Assembly: GCA_019685575.1 (NCBI GenBank)
Contig: JABFQO010000005.1
Span: 1-64,000 of the forward strand
Length of the DNA stretch: 64,000 nt
Source of the DNA: Candidatus Bathyarchaeota archaeon A05DMB-4
Lineage (GTDB): Archaea; Thermoproteota; Bathyarchaeia; Bathyarchaeales; SOJC01
Direction of reading: 5' to 3'
Part shown: positions 1-7,684 of the stretch, piece by piece
How positions within the stretch are numbered: position 1 is the stretch's first letter
How the letters are laid out: every line of letters starts with the position of its first letter
Translations under genes and position numbers: made by a program
The notes under the pieces: model-generated
Databases searched by the model: none
What the model was told of the DNA's origin: nothing
The model's input: the letters and a program-made list of their open reading frames with translations, nothing else

Positions 1-47
1 ATATTTGCGGCATATTTGGAGCCTAATAGGATCATATATGGAAGAGG
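1..47 (+). repeat. Dispersed intergenic element, copy 1 (left-truncated by window)
   Basis: This is the first of five near-identical copies of an element of about 50 bp. It carries the two phased ATATTTG units, the imperfect palindrome around CCTAATAGG, and the trailing CATATATGGAAGAGG block. It differs from the other copies by a C in place of T between the two ATATTTG units. The left end is cut by the window edge. No gene overlaps it. The plus strand becomes strongly A+C-rich from about position 100. Confidence 0.85.
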
Positions 48-96
48 AGGGAGAGGGGCGCGACATACACTCACAGAGGCGGAATAGAAAACTTTT

Positions 97-216
97 TCAA
101 TGAACGCTCTTCACGGAACGAACCCACCAAGCACCCCAAACAGCAATGGAAATAACAATTATCCAAAATATAACAAGAAGCAACGTCGCAGCGTTCTTCG
201 CAAGCTCCTCAAACAT
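97..216 (-). CDS. Putative 39-residue single-span membrane protein
   Basis: I do not recognise this protein. It is a short ATG-started frame. An acidic/polar start (MFEELAKN) is followed by one hydrophobic segment of about 20 residues rich in Leu, Ile, Val and Trp (residues 9-30), then a short basic tail (RSVKSVH). That is the layout of a small single-pass membrane protein with the positive end inside. No clear ribosome-binding site precedes the ATG. It lies just right of repeat copy 1 on the opposite strand. It is too short to be sure, and chance coding in this G+T-rich strand is the main alternative. Confidence 0.35.
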   Translation of the reverse strand: MFEELAKNAATLLLVIFWIIVISIAVWGAWWVRSVKSVH

Positions 217-429
217 CTCGCATCAAAAAAATAACAAACAAAAACACACCTAAAAACAAAATTTCCAACAAAACAATACAAAAACAAACCAAATATTACA
301 AAACCCGAACTATACCCAACCACGCAAGAACCCATATATCCCCACAAACACACTAACAAACATAGCGCCAAACTCGCCAAAAACTAACCAAAACGCCTCT
401 GAAGGGAGAAAAAAAGAAGGCCCCGCCCC

Positions 430-698
430 TCACAAAACGCTGGGAAGAGCGAGATTCCCCCTCCTTTCTCCACTCTTCCCAGCAACGGTTCTAAAAAATT
501 CATGACAAAACTGGCTTATTTTTCCAACAAAACTCCAAAAAGAAAAAATAGGAATAATCATCCGCGACGCCTTAAACGCTGCAGAAACCGAATCCACCTC
601 GATTTCTTCTGTTTCTTCTCCTGCATCACTTCAAGAAGAGCATTAAAAATCGTGTACCGCTCATACGTCGGAACCTTTTCCCGCTTCTTTCCACTCAT
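430..698 (-). pseudogene. Small frameshifted gene, function unknown
   Basis: The first frame starts with ATG at 698 and gives MSGKKREKVPTYERYTIFNALLEV before running into a Lys/Arg-rich tail that stops at 558. From about position 625 a second minus frame (starting ...DAGEETEEIEVDSV) gives more protein-like sequence and continues to a stop at 430. Joining the two frames gives a plausible protein of about 85-90 residues. I infer one indel, but an assembly error, or a genuine 46-residue protein ending at 558, are alternatives. It lies between repeat copy 1 and tRNA-Lys, on the same strand as the tRNA. No family is recognised. Confidence 0.3.
439..483. repeat. Perfect 11-bp inverted repeat
   Basis: GCTGGGAAGAG at 439-449 is answered by CTCTTCCCAGC at 473-483 with a 23-nt pyrimidine-rich spacer. 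It lies near the end of the small broken minus-strand gene, so it could be a transcript-end hairpin. There is no strong T-run next to it, so the role is uncertain. Confidence 0.7.
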
Positions 699-797
699 AC
701 AACTCACAAACCCTCCCTTCTCCAAAAAACTATTTCAAAGATATTCCGCCACAAAAATATGCCAAACACGAGAATATACAAGCTACAAGCAAACAGC

Positions 798-871
798 GGG
801 CCCGCCGGGAATTGAACCCGGGACCCCCGGATTAAAAGTCCGGTGCTCTGTCCTTGCTGAGCTACGGGCCC
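798..871 (-). tRNA. tRNA-Lys (anticodon TTT)
   Basis: The minus strand folds as a complete cloverleaf. The 7-bp acceptor stem is GGGCCCG/CGGGCCC. The anticodon stem is CCGGA/TCCGG around the loop CTTTTAA, giving anticodon TTT. The T arm contains GGTTCAATTCC. The CCA end is not encoded. No intron is visible. A TATA-like box lies about 40-50 bp upstream. Confidence 0.95.
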
Positions 872-908
872 TTTTCACGTAAATTCCTTGAATAAGAGAA
901 TCAAATGG

Positions 909-919
909 TTATATATGTT
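909..919 (-). promoter_or_regulatory. TATA-like box for tRNA-Lys
   Basis: On the minus strand the stretch reads AACATATATAA, an archaeal TATA-like box, about 38-48 bp before the 5' end of tRNA-Lys. That places a start site a few bases to 20 bases upstream of the mature tRNA. Confidence 0.55.
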
Positions 920-982
920 TTCTGAAACCAGTGGAGAGATTTTAAAAAGAAACATACGAATATCTAACTTCACGGGAAGAGA

Positions 983-1609
983 ATGAACATCAAATACGCA
1001 CTAGAAACCATAACAAAAGAAAAAGCACCCGGCCCTATTCCTTCTTTTCAGGTTTTCCACGTAATAAAAGCATTAGAACAAATCTCACATTCTCCTATTG
1101 GCCGCGGCATGTTAGCAAAAAAGCTGGAAATCGGCGAAGGCGCCACGCGTACGTTACTCGAACGATTGAAAGCGGCAGGGCTGGTTTCTGTATCGAAGGC
1201 GGGATGTTTTCTGACGAAACAAGGCGAGGAAGTTTGGAAAGAAATTGAAAATGTATTCGCGGCAAAAACCAGATTGGAGCCGACCAAACTTACACTTTCC
1301 TCTTGCAACGTTGCCATTTTGGTTAAGAAGAAGAAAAACAAGGTAAAACTCGGAATGGAACAACGAGACGCGGCTTTTTTGGCAGGCGCAAAAGGAGCCA
1401 CAACACTCGTCATGGAAAAAGGAAAATTAACTATGCCCAAAGCAACATCCGACATAGCCAAAGATTTTCCGTCAATTCACGCAACCATCATGAAAACGCT
1501 AAAGCCATCCAACGGCGACGCAGTTGTAATAGGAAGCGCAGAGACATGGGAAAAAGCCGAATACGGCGCCCTCGCCGCAGCGTGGACTCTTTTGGATAAT
1601 GAAGATTAA
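983..1609 (+). CDS. Winged-helix regulator with DUF4443 domain
   Basis: A 208-residue archaeal protein. The N-terminal half (residues about 15-95) is a winged-helix DNA-binding domain; the stretch LAKKLEIGEGATRTLLERLK is the helix-turn-helix and GLVSVSKAGCFLTKQG the wing. The C-terminal half (about 100-205) matches my memory of DUF4443, an uncharacterised domain found attached to HTH domains in archaea. GGGAAGAG just before the ATG can serve as a ribosome-binding site, and an AT-rich box lies around 930-940. The gene is convergent with the GPN GTPase and their ends overlap by 4 bp. A transcriptional regulator is likely; its targets and ligand are unknown. Confidence 0.85.
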   Translation: MNIKYALETITKEKAPGPIPSFQVFHVIKALEQISHSPIGRGMLAKKLEIGEGATRTLLERLKAAGLVSVSKAGCFLTKQGEEVWKEIENVFAAKTRLEPTKLTLSSCNVAILVKKKKNKVKLGMEQRDAAFLAGAKGATTLVMEKGKLTMPKATSDIAKDFPSIHATIMKTLKPSNGDAVVIGSAETWEKAEYGALAAAWTLLDNED

Positions 1610-2367
1610 TACGTGTACTTGTCCCCACCAGCGAAAATGCGTTCAAGAGCAGCGTTTAAGTTTAACATTCCCTCGTTTGTCTTAGCCGAAACAGGAATCA
1701 AAAGAAAACGCAACCCAAGCTGATAAATCGCCCGCATCATGTTACGACTCAACAAACGCCGTGTTCCACTGAGCTTCTCTTCAATGGCTTCTTCTAGCAC
1801 ATCCGGCTTAGCCGACCAGTCGACAATACTGTCGAGATCCTTTTGTTCCAGCAAGTCGCTTTTCGACAGCACATGAACTTGCGGAATCAAAAAACGATTG
1901 TAAACAGCAGCAGAAAGGAATAGATTTGCAACATAATTTAAAGGATTAAGCGAGAAAACCGAATCAAAAAGATAAATAATCGTCTTCGGCTGCTTCGACA
2001 ACTCAGCTGCGATGAAAGGGCCGCTGGCTCTGAAAGCAAAAAGCTCCATTTGCCCAGGCGTGTCCACAAGGAGAACATCGGGCGCAAGTTCTTCAACTTC
2101 CCGGTTAATCGTTTCTATCTGATCTGCGATAAGGTCTGCGGCTACAATCAGCGCTCCGTTCGGCCCCAATTCATATTTCTCCATTAGTTCCTCAACATTG
2201 ACGTAATCCCGAACATCAATATCCGGAGAATAAGGCAACTTAAACGCGCCTGGATCCATGTTTAACACCGCAACCTCTTGTTTACCGATCTTTAGCCACT
2301 CGGCAAATGAGGCGCAAAACAGAGATTTCCCCGATCCAGCTGTTCCTATAACAAAGGCAACATTCAT
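1606..2367 (-). CDS. GPN-loop GTPase
   Basis: A 253-residue P-loop GTPase of the GPN family (XAB1/Gpn1-like), which in archaea and eukaryotes forms dimers. The eukaryotic homologues assist RNA polymerase assembly; the archaeal role is less clear. Visible motifs: P-loop GTAGSGKS (residues 8-15), the Asp in NMDPG (about 36-40) serving switch I, the defining GPN triplet in LGPNGA (68-70), DTPGQ (102-106, G3), and SKSDLL (about 168, G4 variant). Length fits archaeal family members. It is convergent with the DUF4443 gene with a 4-bp overlap. Confidence 0.93.
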   Translation of the reverse strand: MNVAFVIGTAGSGKSLFCASFAEWLKIGKQEVAVLNMDPGAFKLPYSPDIDVRDYVNVEELMEKYELGPNGALIVAADLIADQIETINREVEELAPDVLLVDTPGQMELFAFRASGPFIAAELSKQPKTIIYLFDSVFSLNPLNYVANLFLSAAVYNRFLIPQVHVLSKSDLLEQKDLDSIVDWSAKPDVLEEAIEEKLSGTRRLLSRNMMRAIYQLGLRFLLIPVSAKTNEGMLNLNAALERIFAGGDKYTY

Positions 2368-2482
2368 AAATGATACACCTTGCCCTTAAGGCGGGTTGAT
2401 TAGAAAATCTTTTACTTGCTTATTTGATTTTCCATAGAGCATACTTCGATTTTCGATATATGTCGGTTTCTATACGAAATCA

Positions 2483-2489
2483 TATATTA
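2483..2489 (+). promoter_or_regulatory. TATA-like box before small ORF at 2524
   Basis: TATATTA lies about 38 bp upstream of the ATG at 2524. Transcription would be expected to start near 2510, giving a leader of only 10-15 nt. This supports the ATG start over the GTG at 2515. Confidence 0.4.
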
Positions 2490-2523
2490 ACATTTACGAT
2501 ACCGTTTAGTAAGTGTGGTATGC

Positions 2524-2784
2524 ATGGATAAACGGCTGGAAAAGATTGATTTGTTGTCGCTTCCTGTTTCTGAACGTCTTCGTGTCTGCAGAGAAATTCG
2601 AGCGGTTCTTGCGAAAAGAGTCGAAGAAGCAAAAGTGTGTGTTGACGAAGTTACCATAATGACGAACAAAAACATTACAATCAATCCCAAACAAGCAGTA
2701 AATGAAATTGAAGAAAAGTTGACGTCAGCACATTCTAACCAGAAAACTTCCGTTATAAACTCTTTGCTGAAGAGAGTCTGGTAA
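2524..2784 (+). CDS. Small hypothetical protein
   Basis: An 86-residue soluble protein that I do not recognise. It starts MDKRLEKIDLLSLPVSERLR and is largely charged and helical, with a Lys/Arg-rich end. There is no membrane segment or metal motif. ATG 2524 is preferred over GTG 2515 because the likely transcription start, set by the TATA-like box at 2483, leaves almost no leader otherwise. It is divergent from the GPN GTPase and convergent with the next minus-strand block. Confidence 0.55.
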   Translation: MDKRLEKIDLLSLPVSERLRVCREIRAVLAKRVEEAKVCVDEVTIMTNKNITINPKQAVNEIEEKLTSAHSNQKTSVINSLLKRVW

Positions 2785-2938
2785 TCAAGCGTCGTTTTCT
2801 GCTCAGCATTTATAGTTCTCCGCGATCGTCGACATCTCCTCTTCTATATTATATTTTTGCATAGCAAGATGGTGGGCTTTTTCCGTAGCACAAACCTACC
2901 AAAAGTTATTGTTTTCCGTAAAGCGGGATTTTGCATTA

Positions 2939-3463
2939 TTAGTTGCGTAGTTGCCATTTTTTGATGTCTTCCGGTGCTACGCGTTCTTCTTGCTTTTCTT
3001 TTGGGATGTCGTCGAATTCGGTCATGGCTGTAAGCAAATGTTCTAGAATGTACTTTTGTTGCTGTCCGGTTACCCAGAATTTTCCATCATGCTTCCTCAA
3101 AAGATACAAGGGTTTTTTCAATTGGAGCAGTTTTTCGATAATTCTACCGATTGTGCATTCAACGATTTCGTGGACTATTGTAGAAGTGTCTGTTGCTTCA
3201 GGTTGGGCTAAATAAATGATGTACCTCCATTCACCATCAATTTTTTTCGGAAAAGGGCTGACGTGGCTGAAACTTGCCAGTTGAAACTCCAACATGTCGT
3301 AATTGCAGAAATCTGAAGGATTAAAATTCTTTAAGAAAGCATTAACTTCTTCCCGAATTTTCCTTTTGCTACGCGAATACTCCATGTATAGTTTTAATCG
3401 CAGAAAGAAAAAGATGACCGCAACAATAAAGAGAATTACTAAAACTATCATGTTGAGGTCCAT
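2939..3463 (-). CDS. Membrane-anchored hypothetical protein with HExxE-like motif
   Basis: A 174-residue protein. Residues 4-24 form one hydrophobic N-terminal span, followed by a basic stretch (RSKRKIREE) that should stay cytoplasmic. The soluble part carries STIVHEIVECTIGRIIEKL (around residues 95-115), whose HEIVE resembles the zinc-binding helix of some metallopeptidases, but no third ligand is obvious, so this is only a hint. It is the last gene of a minus-strand set: MFS transporter, DUF167 and this gene, with 4 bp between DUF167 and this start. Confidence 0.6.
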   Translation of the reverse strand: MDLNMIVLVILFIVAVIFFFLRLKLYMEYSRSKRKIREEVNAFLKNFNPSDFCNYDMLEFQLASFSHVSPFPKKIDGEWRYIIYLAQPEATDTSTIVHEIVECTIGRIIEKLLQLKKPLYLLRKHDGKFWVTGQQQKYILEHLLTAMTEFDDIPKEKQEERVAPEDIKKWQLRN

Positions 3464-3467
3464 TGAC

Positions 3468-3743
3468 CTAAAGGCTCCTCAGCGCTGCCTCGATTTCTTC
3501 TTTTTTGGTGTTCCTTACAAGGATTATTTTTTCTCTCGACGAGAAACCCGACACTATTTCCACTTGACGCTTCAACAGTTTTGAGAGTTCTTTTGTCAAT
3601 TCTCTGTTAACTTTGCCCTTCTCTGGAACGTTTTGGCAAAATATGACTAGGGTTTCTTCGTCGGATTTTATTTCAAATTTTTTCGATTTAGGTTTCACCG
3701 TGATTTTTATTATGGTTCCTTCTGGTGTTTGCGTCAGGTTCAT
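3468..3743 (-). CDS. DUF167 (YggU-like) family protein
   Basis: A 91-residue protein with the DUF167 pattern: IKITVKPKSKKFEI near the start, then LVIFCQNVPEKGKVNRELTK, where the PxKGKVN element is the family's best conserved part, and a Ser/Arg turn (SGFSSREKII). The family is widespread in bacteria and archaea and has no firm function. The start overlaps the end of the MFS gene by 4 bp, so the two are probably translated together. Confidence 0.85.
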   Translation of the reverse strand: MNLTQTPEGTIIKITVKPKSKKFEIKSDEETLVIFCQNVPEKGKVNRELTKELSKLLKRQVEIVSGFSSREKIILVRNTKKEEIEAALRSL

Positions 3744-4897
3744 ACAGTATTCTTCATTGAGCCTACCTTAAAAAGAATATAGCCGATGACGGTCAAGCCT
3801 GCGGCGACGTACATTGTAGCCCGGTAATCAAACATTTGTGAGACAACGCCGCCTAAAAGCGAACCGCCAACCATCGCCAAACTAACCATGGAACTTAGAA
3901 GGCCAGAGACGGTTGCTTTTTCATCATTGCGTCTCATTAAATAAAGCAACGAACCGACATACGTAAGCGACCAAGAACATGCAAGCAAAACTTGCAGAGG
4001 AAAGAGTTGCATAAAATGTTGCGTAAAGGTGAAGGAGAGAAACGTGAGGAACGAAAGCGTTAATCCCGTGTAGATGAGGATTTTGTCCTTAAATCTATCT
4101 AAGAAGGGCATAACAAGAAACTGAACAGTAGTGTTGACTGTGTAGATTAAGCCAATCCAAAATTTGTCAGCACCTATACTGGCAATAAAGAGTGGATAAA
4201 TGACCCAAATGCAATTTGCGCCAGTGTGTCTTAACAGAAAGGAAAAGTAAACATGCCAATTCTTCTTAAAAACCTCTTTTGGAAAAAAAGGTACGCTAAG
4301 ATGCGGGCTGGAGATTTCGCCCATAGTTAGGCTGATAAAAAATGCTAACAATAAGCAAACAGAAGACAAGGCAAAAGCGTTCCAATAAAACGCAAAAAGC
4401 CCAGCCACAAACGTGCCGATCGACCAGCCCAAGGCACCGAAAGAAGTGTATCGGCCTAATGGGCTGGCGGATTCGTAAACAAACGCCATCAATGCAGGCG
4501 GGAAAATTCCTAGCGAAAACCCCGCTAAGCCGCGTGCGAAAGCAAGTAGCCATGGGTTTGTCCATACGGGAAAGATGAATGAAGGGTCTGTGAACACTTG
4601 GAGAAAGAATGATATTGCGGCTGCTAAAAGGCCTATGCGGATTATGAATTTTCGGTTATAGACGTCTGAGGCACGGCCGAAGAGGTAAGATGCAGAAAAT
4701 GCTGCAACTCCATAAACCGCACCGATGATTCCAATTTCTGCGCCGTTGGCTCCGAGGTCTTGGGCAAGATTGGGGATGAAAAGCAGCGATGCTGAGAGTG
4801 CGATGTTGGACAACAGCATGATTAAATTGGGTTTTAATCCCGCAAAGCCCTTGTTCTGCGTAGCGTATCCCACTCGTTGGTCGAAAAAAATACGCAC
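3740..4897 (-). CDS. MFS transporter
   Basis: A 385-residue integral membrane protein with about 12 hydrophobic segments and a loop after the second helix carrying SYLFGRASDVYNRK, the G-x-x-x-D-R/K-like signature of the major facilitator superfamily (residues about 70-83). It would act as a secondary transporter in the cytoplasmic membrane; the substrate cannot be read from the sequence. An internal Met at about residue 27 (MLLSNIALS) is an alternative start that would remove an unusual soluble N-terminus. It is first in an operon with the DUF167 gene and the anchored hypothetical protein. Confidence 0.88.
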   Translation of the reverse strand: MRIFFDQRVGYATQNKGFAGLKPNLIMLLSNIALSASLLFIPNLAQDLGANGAEIGIIGAVYGVAAFSASYLFGRASDVYNRKFIIRIGLLAAAISFFLQVFTDPSFIFPVWTNPWLLAFARGLAGFSLGIFPPALMAFVYESASPLGRYTSFGALGWSIGTFVAGLFAFYWNAFALSSVCLLLAFFISLTMGEISSPHLSVPFFPKEVFKKNWHVYFSFLLRHTGANCIWVIYPLFIASIGADKFWIGLIYTVNTTVQFLVMPFLDRFKDKILIYTGLTLSFLTFLSFTFTQHFMQLFPLQVLLACSWSLTYVGSLLYLMRRNDEKATVSGLLSSMVSLAMVGGSLLGGVVSQMFDYRATMYVAAGLTVIGYILFKVGSMKNTV

Positions 4898-4952
4898 ACT
4901 TTCTTATATGGCTACTTCTTTCATGATTCTTTGTGTTAAGGTGATTCTCTCG

Positions 4953-5345
4953 ATGGTGATGGCTCAGCCGAAAAAAGTTTTGCGGCCTCCGGGCGAGGAG
5001 AAATTAGGGGAGAAATTGCCGAACGCTGAGCATGTTACCTCGATTGCTATTGAATTTCTGAAAGGCCTTGGGAATAAGCGGGGTGTGAAGCCGAAGAAGG
5101 TTGCGTTGCAGGGGCAAAGGTATGTTGTAGAATTGGAAATCGGGAAGAATAAGAATGCGGTTGTGCAGATAGAGGTTGCGACTCGAGAAATTAAGGAGTA
5201 TGAGATTCAGAAGAAGGAAAAGGAAGCTTCTGGAATGGGGTTGCCGTTGTCGCCCAAAACTTTGCTTATGATTTGTGGCATAACTGTTTTGTTGTATCTT
5301 GTTCTTGAGTTTGTTAATGTCTCTAATATTTTGTTTGGGCGGTAA
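4953..5345 (+). CDS. PepSY-like domain protein with C-terminal membrane anchor
   Basis: A 130-residue protein. Residues about 25-90 have the alternating pattern of a PepSY-like fold (HVTSIAIEFLKGLG, then RYVVELEIGKNKNAVVQIEV). The C-terminal LLMICGITVLLYLVLEFV is a single membrane span, so the domain is tail-anchored. AAGGTGA lies 8 nt before ATG 4953 and decides the start; further-upstream starts would run into the divergent MFS gene. The PepSY assignment is by pattern only. The gene body is G+T-rich on its coding strand, like the minus-strand genes' template next door. Confidence 0.6.
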   Translation: MVMAQPKKVLRPPGEEKLGEKLPNAEHVTSIAIEFLKGLGNKRGVKPKKVALQGQRYVVELEIGKNKNAVVQIEVATREIKEYEIQKKEKEASGMGLPLSPKTLLMICGITVLLYLVLEFVNVSNILFGR

Positions 5346-5348
5346 GTT

Positions 5349-5705
5349 TTAGAGTTTTCTTCTTCCGTGCCGGATTCTTTCTTCTTCTTGTGATTGGGCT
5401 TTATGTAGTTCTTCCATGTACCATGCTCTTTCCAGTGCGTATTTGGTTGCGAGTGCGATACCTAGGCACAGTAGCACGATGGCGATTAGCGTGTACGATA
5501 ATCCGAGGAGGCTGTATGGGTGGCTGGTGATTTGGTAGGGGATGAAGAGAAGCCAGCTTGGGTTTTGTGTGGTTGTTACTGTGATTAGTGTTCCTCCGGT
5601 TAAGAATATGGTGCCTGTGATTATGATTAGGTAGGCGATTGTTTCGTTGTGTCTTGATTCTTCGGCTTTTTCGTGTAGGTATTCTCTTAGTGACATTTGT
5701 TGCAC
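5349..5705 (-). CDS. Two-span hypothetical membrane protein
   Basis: A 118-residue protein that I do not recognise. It has a charged N-terminus (REYLHEKAEESRHNE), two hydrophobic segments (residues about 24-46 and 66-90), and a charged, probably helical C-terminus rich in Glu and Arg (ERAWYMEELHKAQSQEEERI). Both ends should be cytoplasmic. It ends 3 bp from the end of the convergent PepSY-like gene. Confidence 0.6.
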   Translation of the reverse strand: MQQMSLREYLHEKAEESRHNETIAYLIIITGTIFLTGGTLITVTTTQNPSWLLFIPYQITSHPYSLLGLSYTLIAIVLLCLGIALATKYALERAWYMEELHKAQSQEEERIRHGRRKL

Positions 5706-5766
5706 TGGTTTTTGTTCAGTGTGGTGTGTGTTTAAGGTTTATCGTGGAATCCGAATAGTTGATGGG

Positions 5767-6261
5767 TCATGTTTGGTTTTCTGCGTTTTCTTTTTCTGGT
5801 GGCGGCTCTGAGGCAGTTGCTATGTTTTCTCCGTTTGGAGTGGCTGTGGACATTTCGATGCTTGGGGTTTGTTTGGCGGAGTGGAACAAATCTGGTGGAG
5901 GGTATGGCGTGTTCATTGCTGTTGAGATGAGGTAGAGCGTCATGAAGGCATGTTGGTAGATCTTGTCGAGAAGTTTTGGAATTTTTGTTTCTGGGTCGAT
6001 TTCGAGGAGTTTCTCTATTTCCGCGTCTTTACCTTCGAGTGTGGCGGTGCCTTCGATGCCGAATTTTACGATGCTGGGTTTTGTGCTGACGGTGAGAATG
6101 AAAATTACGTTGGCTTGGCTGCTTTTTCTTTCTTTTTCTTCTAATTTAGCGCCGACGTCGAAAGTGATTTCGCCCTGCGGTGGTTTCTCGTTGAGTTTGA
6201 TGGCGCTTATGCTATTGATGGTAACGGTTACTGAAACGTTGTTGATGAAGGCTGGTGGCAA
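5767..6261 (-). CDS. Hypothetical protein, possibly SecB-like fold
   Basis: A 164-residue soluble protein. Residues 5-115 show a beta-rich pattern (VSVTVTINSISAIKLN, GEITFDVGAKLEE, VIFILTVSTK) followed by helices and a Pro-rich segment NTPYPPPDLFHS, then a disordered polar tail (about 125-164). The VxINxIxAxKL start and the beta-sheet/helix order resemble SecB-type chaperone subunits, known from at least one archaeon, but this is a shape-based guess. Repeat copy 2 lies about 140 bp upstream on the same strand. Confidence 0.55.
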   Translation of the reverse strand: MPPAFINNVSVTVTINSISAIKLNEKPPQGEITFDVGAKLEEKERKSSQANVIFILTVSTKPSIVKFGIEGTATLEGKDAEIEKLLEIDPETKIPKLLDKIYQHAFMTLYLISTAMNTPYPPPDLFHSAKQTPSIEMSTATPNGENIATASEPPPEKENAENQT

Positions 6262-6727
6262 GCGGTGAATTCTCCGTTATAGTGTTGACTACTTGTGATT
6301 CAAAACTTCCCTTAACGGTTAATCTCATGTTTTGTGCGTAGCGTTAAGAGACGCACATGCTTGTTTTTTTGTTCTGAGACCGTGCGTGACGCGTTCTAGG
6401 CCCCTCTTCCATATATGATCCTATTAGGCTCCAAATATACCGCAAATATGCCTAGTGAAGGCAGGGTTCGAATGGTTAGGTGGGTGGTTTTTGTTTTTCT
6501 TGCGGCGTGTTGAGTATTGAATGATGGTAGCTTGAGTGATGGTGGGCTATTCTGTTGGTAACGATATGTTGTTGACGGGGGTACAAAAATTTGAGAGAAT
6601 TGTTAGATGCCCCGGGTTGGGGCGAAACGTTAAGTTGTGTGTCTTTTGCCTTTGCTTGAGGGAGACTAGGCTGAAACGTCGGGGTGAAAATTAAACTTAA
6701 ATCCTCCCTGCTAGAAGACTATTCATC
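6262..6727. other. Intergenic region holding repeat copy 2
   Basis: This 466-bp gap lies between divergent genes. It holds repeat copy 2 at 6401-6450. The plus strand is markedly G+T-rich up to about 6680, then the composition flips into the A+C-rich sense strand of the next gene. TTAAACTTAAAT at 6691-6702 is a likely TATA box for the gene at 6728 and would give a nearly leaderless mRNA. A T-loop-like GGTTCGAAT at about 6467 does not fold into a tRNA. I see no convincing ORF. Confidence 0.6.
6401..6450 (-). repeat. Dispersed intergenic element, copy 2
   Basis: A full copy on the minus strand. It reads CATATTTGCGG, then TATATTTGGAG, then CCTAATAGGATCATATATGG, then AAGAGGGG. On the element strand the downstream flank continues with a block ending ACGCACGGTCTCAG, which is shared with copy 5. 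It lies between divergent genes. Confidence 0.9.
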
Positions 6728-7561
6728 ATGGGCATCGTTTATGCTTGCATAGCGCCACACGGTTCAGAGGTCATTCCGAAACTCGCGGGAGACAAGTTAG
6801 AAGCCTTCGGCGAGACCAGAAAAGGTATGGAAGAATTAGCCGGAGAAATGAAACATCACGACCCGCACACGATAATCATAGCCACGCCTCACAATTTAAG
6901 ACTCGACCAAACAATTGGCATAGTGACCACGCAGTACTCTGCTGGAAATCTAAGAGACAAAGGAAAAACCGTAAGTGTCCGTTTCAAATGCAACCGCCAA
7001 CTTGCACAAAAAATCTATCAAACTGCAAAAAACGCGGGACTACCCGTTGTCGGAGTAAATTACGGCACAAGCGAAGGCCCAGCGTCTTGTATGCCGATGG
7101 ACTGGGGCACACTAATTCCTCTATGGTTCTTCGGAGCATCTGAAAAAGGCAAAAATAAACCAAGAATAGTCATTGTTACGCCTTCCAGAGAAATCCCACT
7201 AGCGCAACTCGTCGAGTTTGGCAAAATCATCGCCGACATCTCGGAAAAATCCAAGCGACCAGTAGCCTTCGTAGCCAGTGCTGACCAAGGTCACGCTCAC
7301 GACAAAAATGGACCATATGGCTTTCACCCCGCGTCGGCAGAATACGACCAATTGGTCATCAAGGCTGTGAAAGAAAATAATCTAAAGCAACTCTTGGCTT
7401 TGGACCCGAAGTTCGTCGAAGACGCTAAACCCGACAGTCTCTGGCAAATAGCCATGCTCGTTGGGGTTCTGGAGAGGGTTCCAATGCAGGCTAGGTTCAT
7501 TTCATATCAAGTACCCACGTATTTTGGAATGTTATGTGCCGATTTTAAAAAGGTAGAGTAA
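6728..7561 (+). CDS. Class III extradiol dioxygenase (LigB-like) family protein
   Basis: A 277-residue member of the LigB / DODA-type extradiol dioxygenase superfamily, non-heme iron enzymes that open catechol-type rings. Candidate metal ligands are His11 in APHG and His55 in ATPHN, both in the expected places after the first and second strands. The later QGHAHDKNGPYGFHP segment (around residue 185-200) carries the catalytic-type His. MEMO-like relatives in archaea share the fold, so the substrate and even ring-cleaving activity are uncertain. A TATA-like box at 6691 predicts a near-leaderless message. A 123-bp gap separates it from the glycan genes. Confidence 0.8.
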   Translation: MGIVYACIAPHGSEVIPKLAGDKLEAFGETRKGMEELAGEMKHHDPHTIIIATPHNLRLDQTIGIVTTQYSAGNLRDKGKTVSVRFKCNRQLAQKIYQTAKNAGLPVVGVNYGTSEGPASCMPMDWGTLIPLWFFGASEKGKNKPRIVIVTPSREIPLAQLVEFGKIIADISEKSKRPVAFVASADQGHAHDKNGPYGFHPASAEYDQLVIKAVKENNLKQLLALDPKFVEDAKPDSLWQIAMLVGVLERVPMQARFISYQVPTYFGMLCADFKKVE

Positions 7562-7684
7562 GCGAGTCCCGTACTTATTTTTTGTCGGAATTCGAGTTTG
7601 ACCCGCACCTAATTCTTAATTTAACCCGAAAAAAACGGACAATTGAACATTCGTTAACATGCCAGTTGAGTTGAAAGACGAACA

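Noticed and set aside
159-380. Minus-strand frame of 73 residues rich in Phe, Cys, Val
   Set aside because: It is what G+T-rich DNA encodes by chance; it has no start context and overlaps the more plausible small membrane protein at 97-216.
502-882. Plus-strand frame of 126 residues
   Set aside because: Its end is the complement of tRNA-Lys and its middle is antisense to the broken minus-strand gene.
6460-6480. T-loop-like GGTTCGAAT right of repeat copy 2, as possible tRNA
   Set aside because: The flanking bases do not pair into a T stem and no acceptor or anticodon arm fits.
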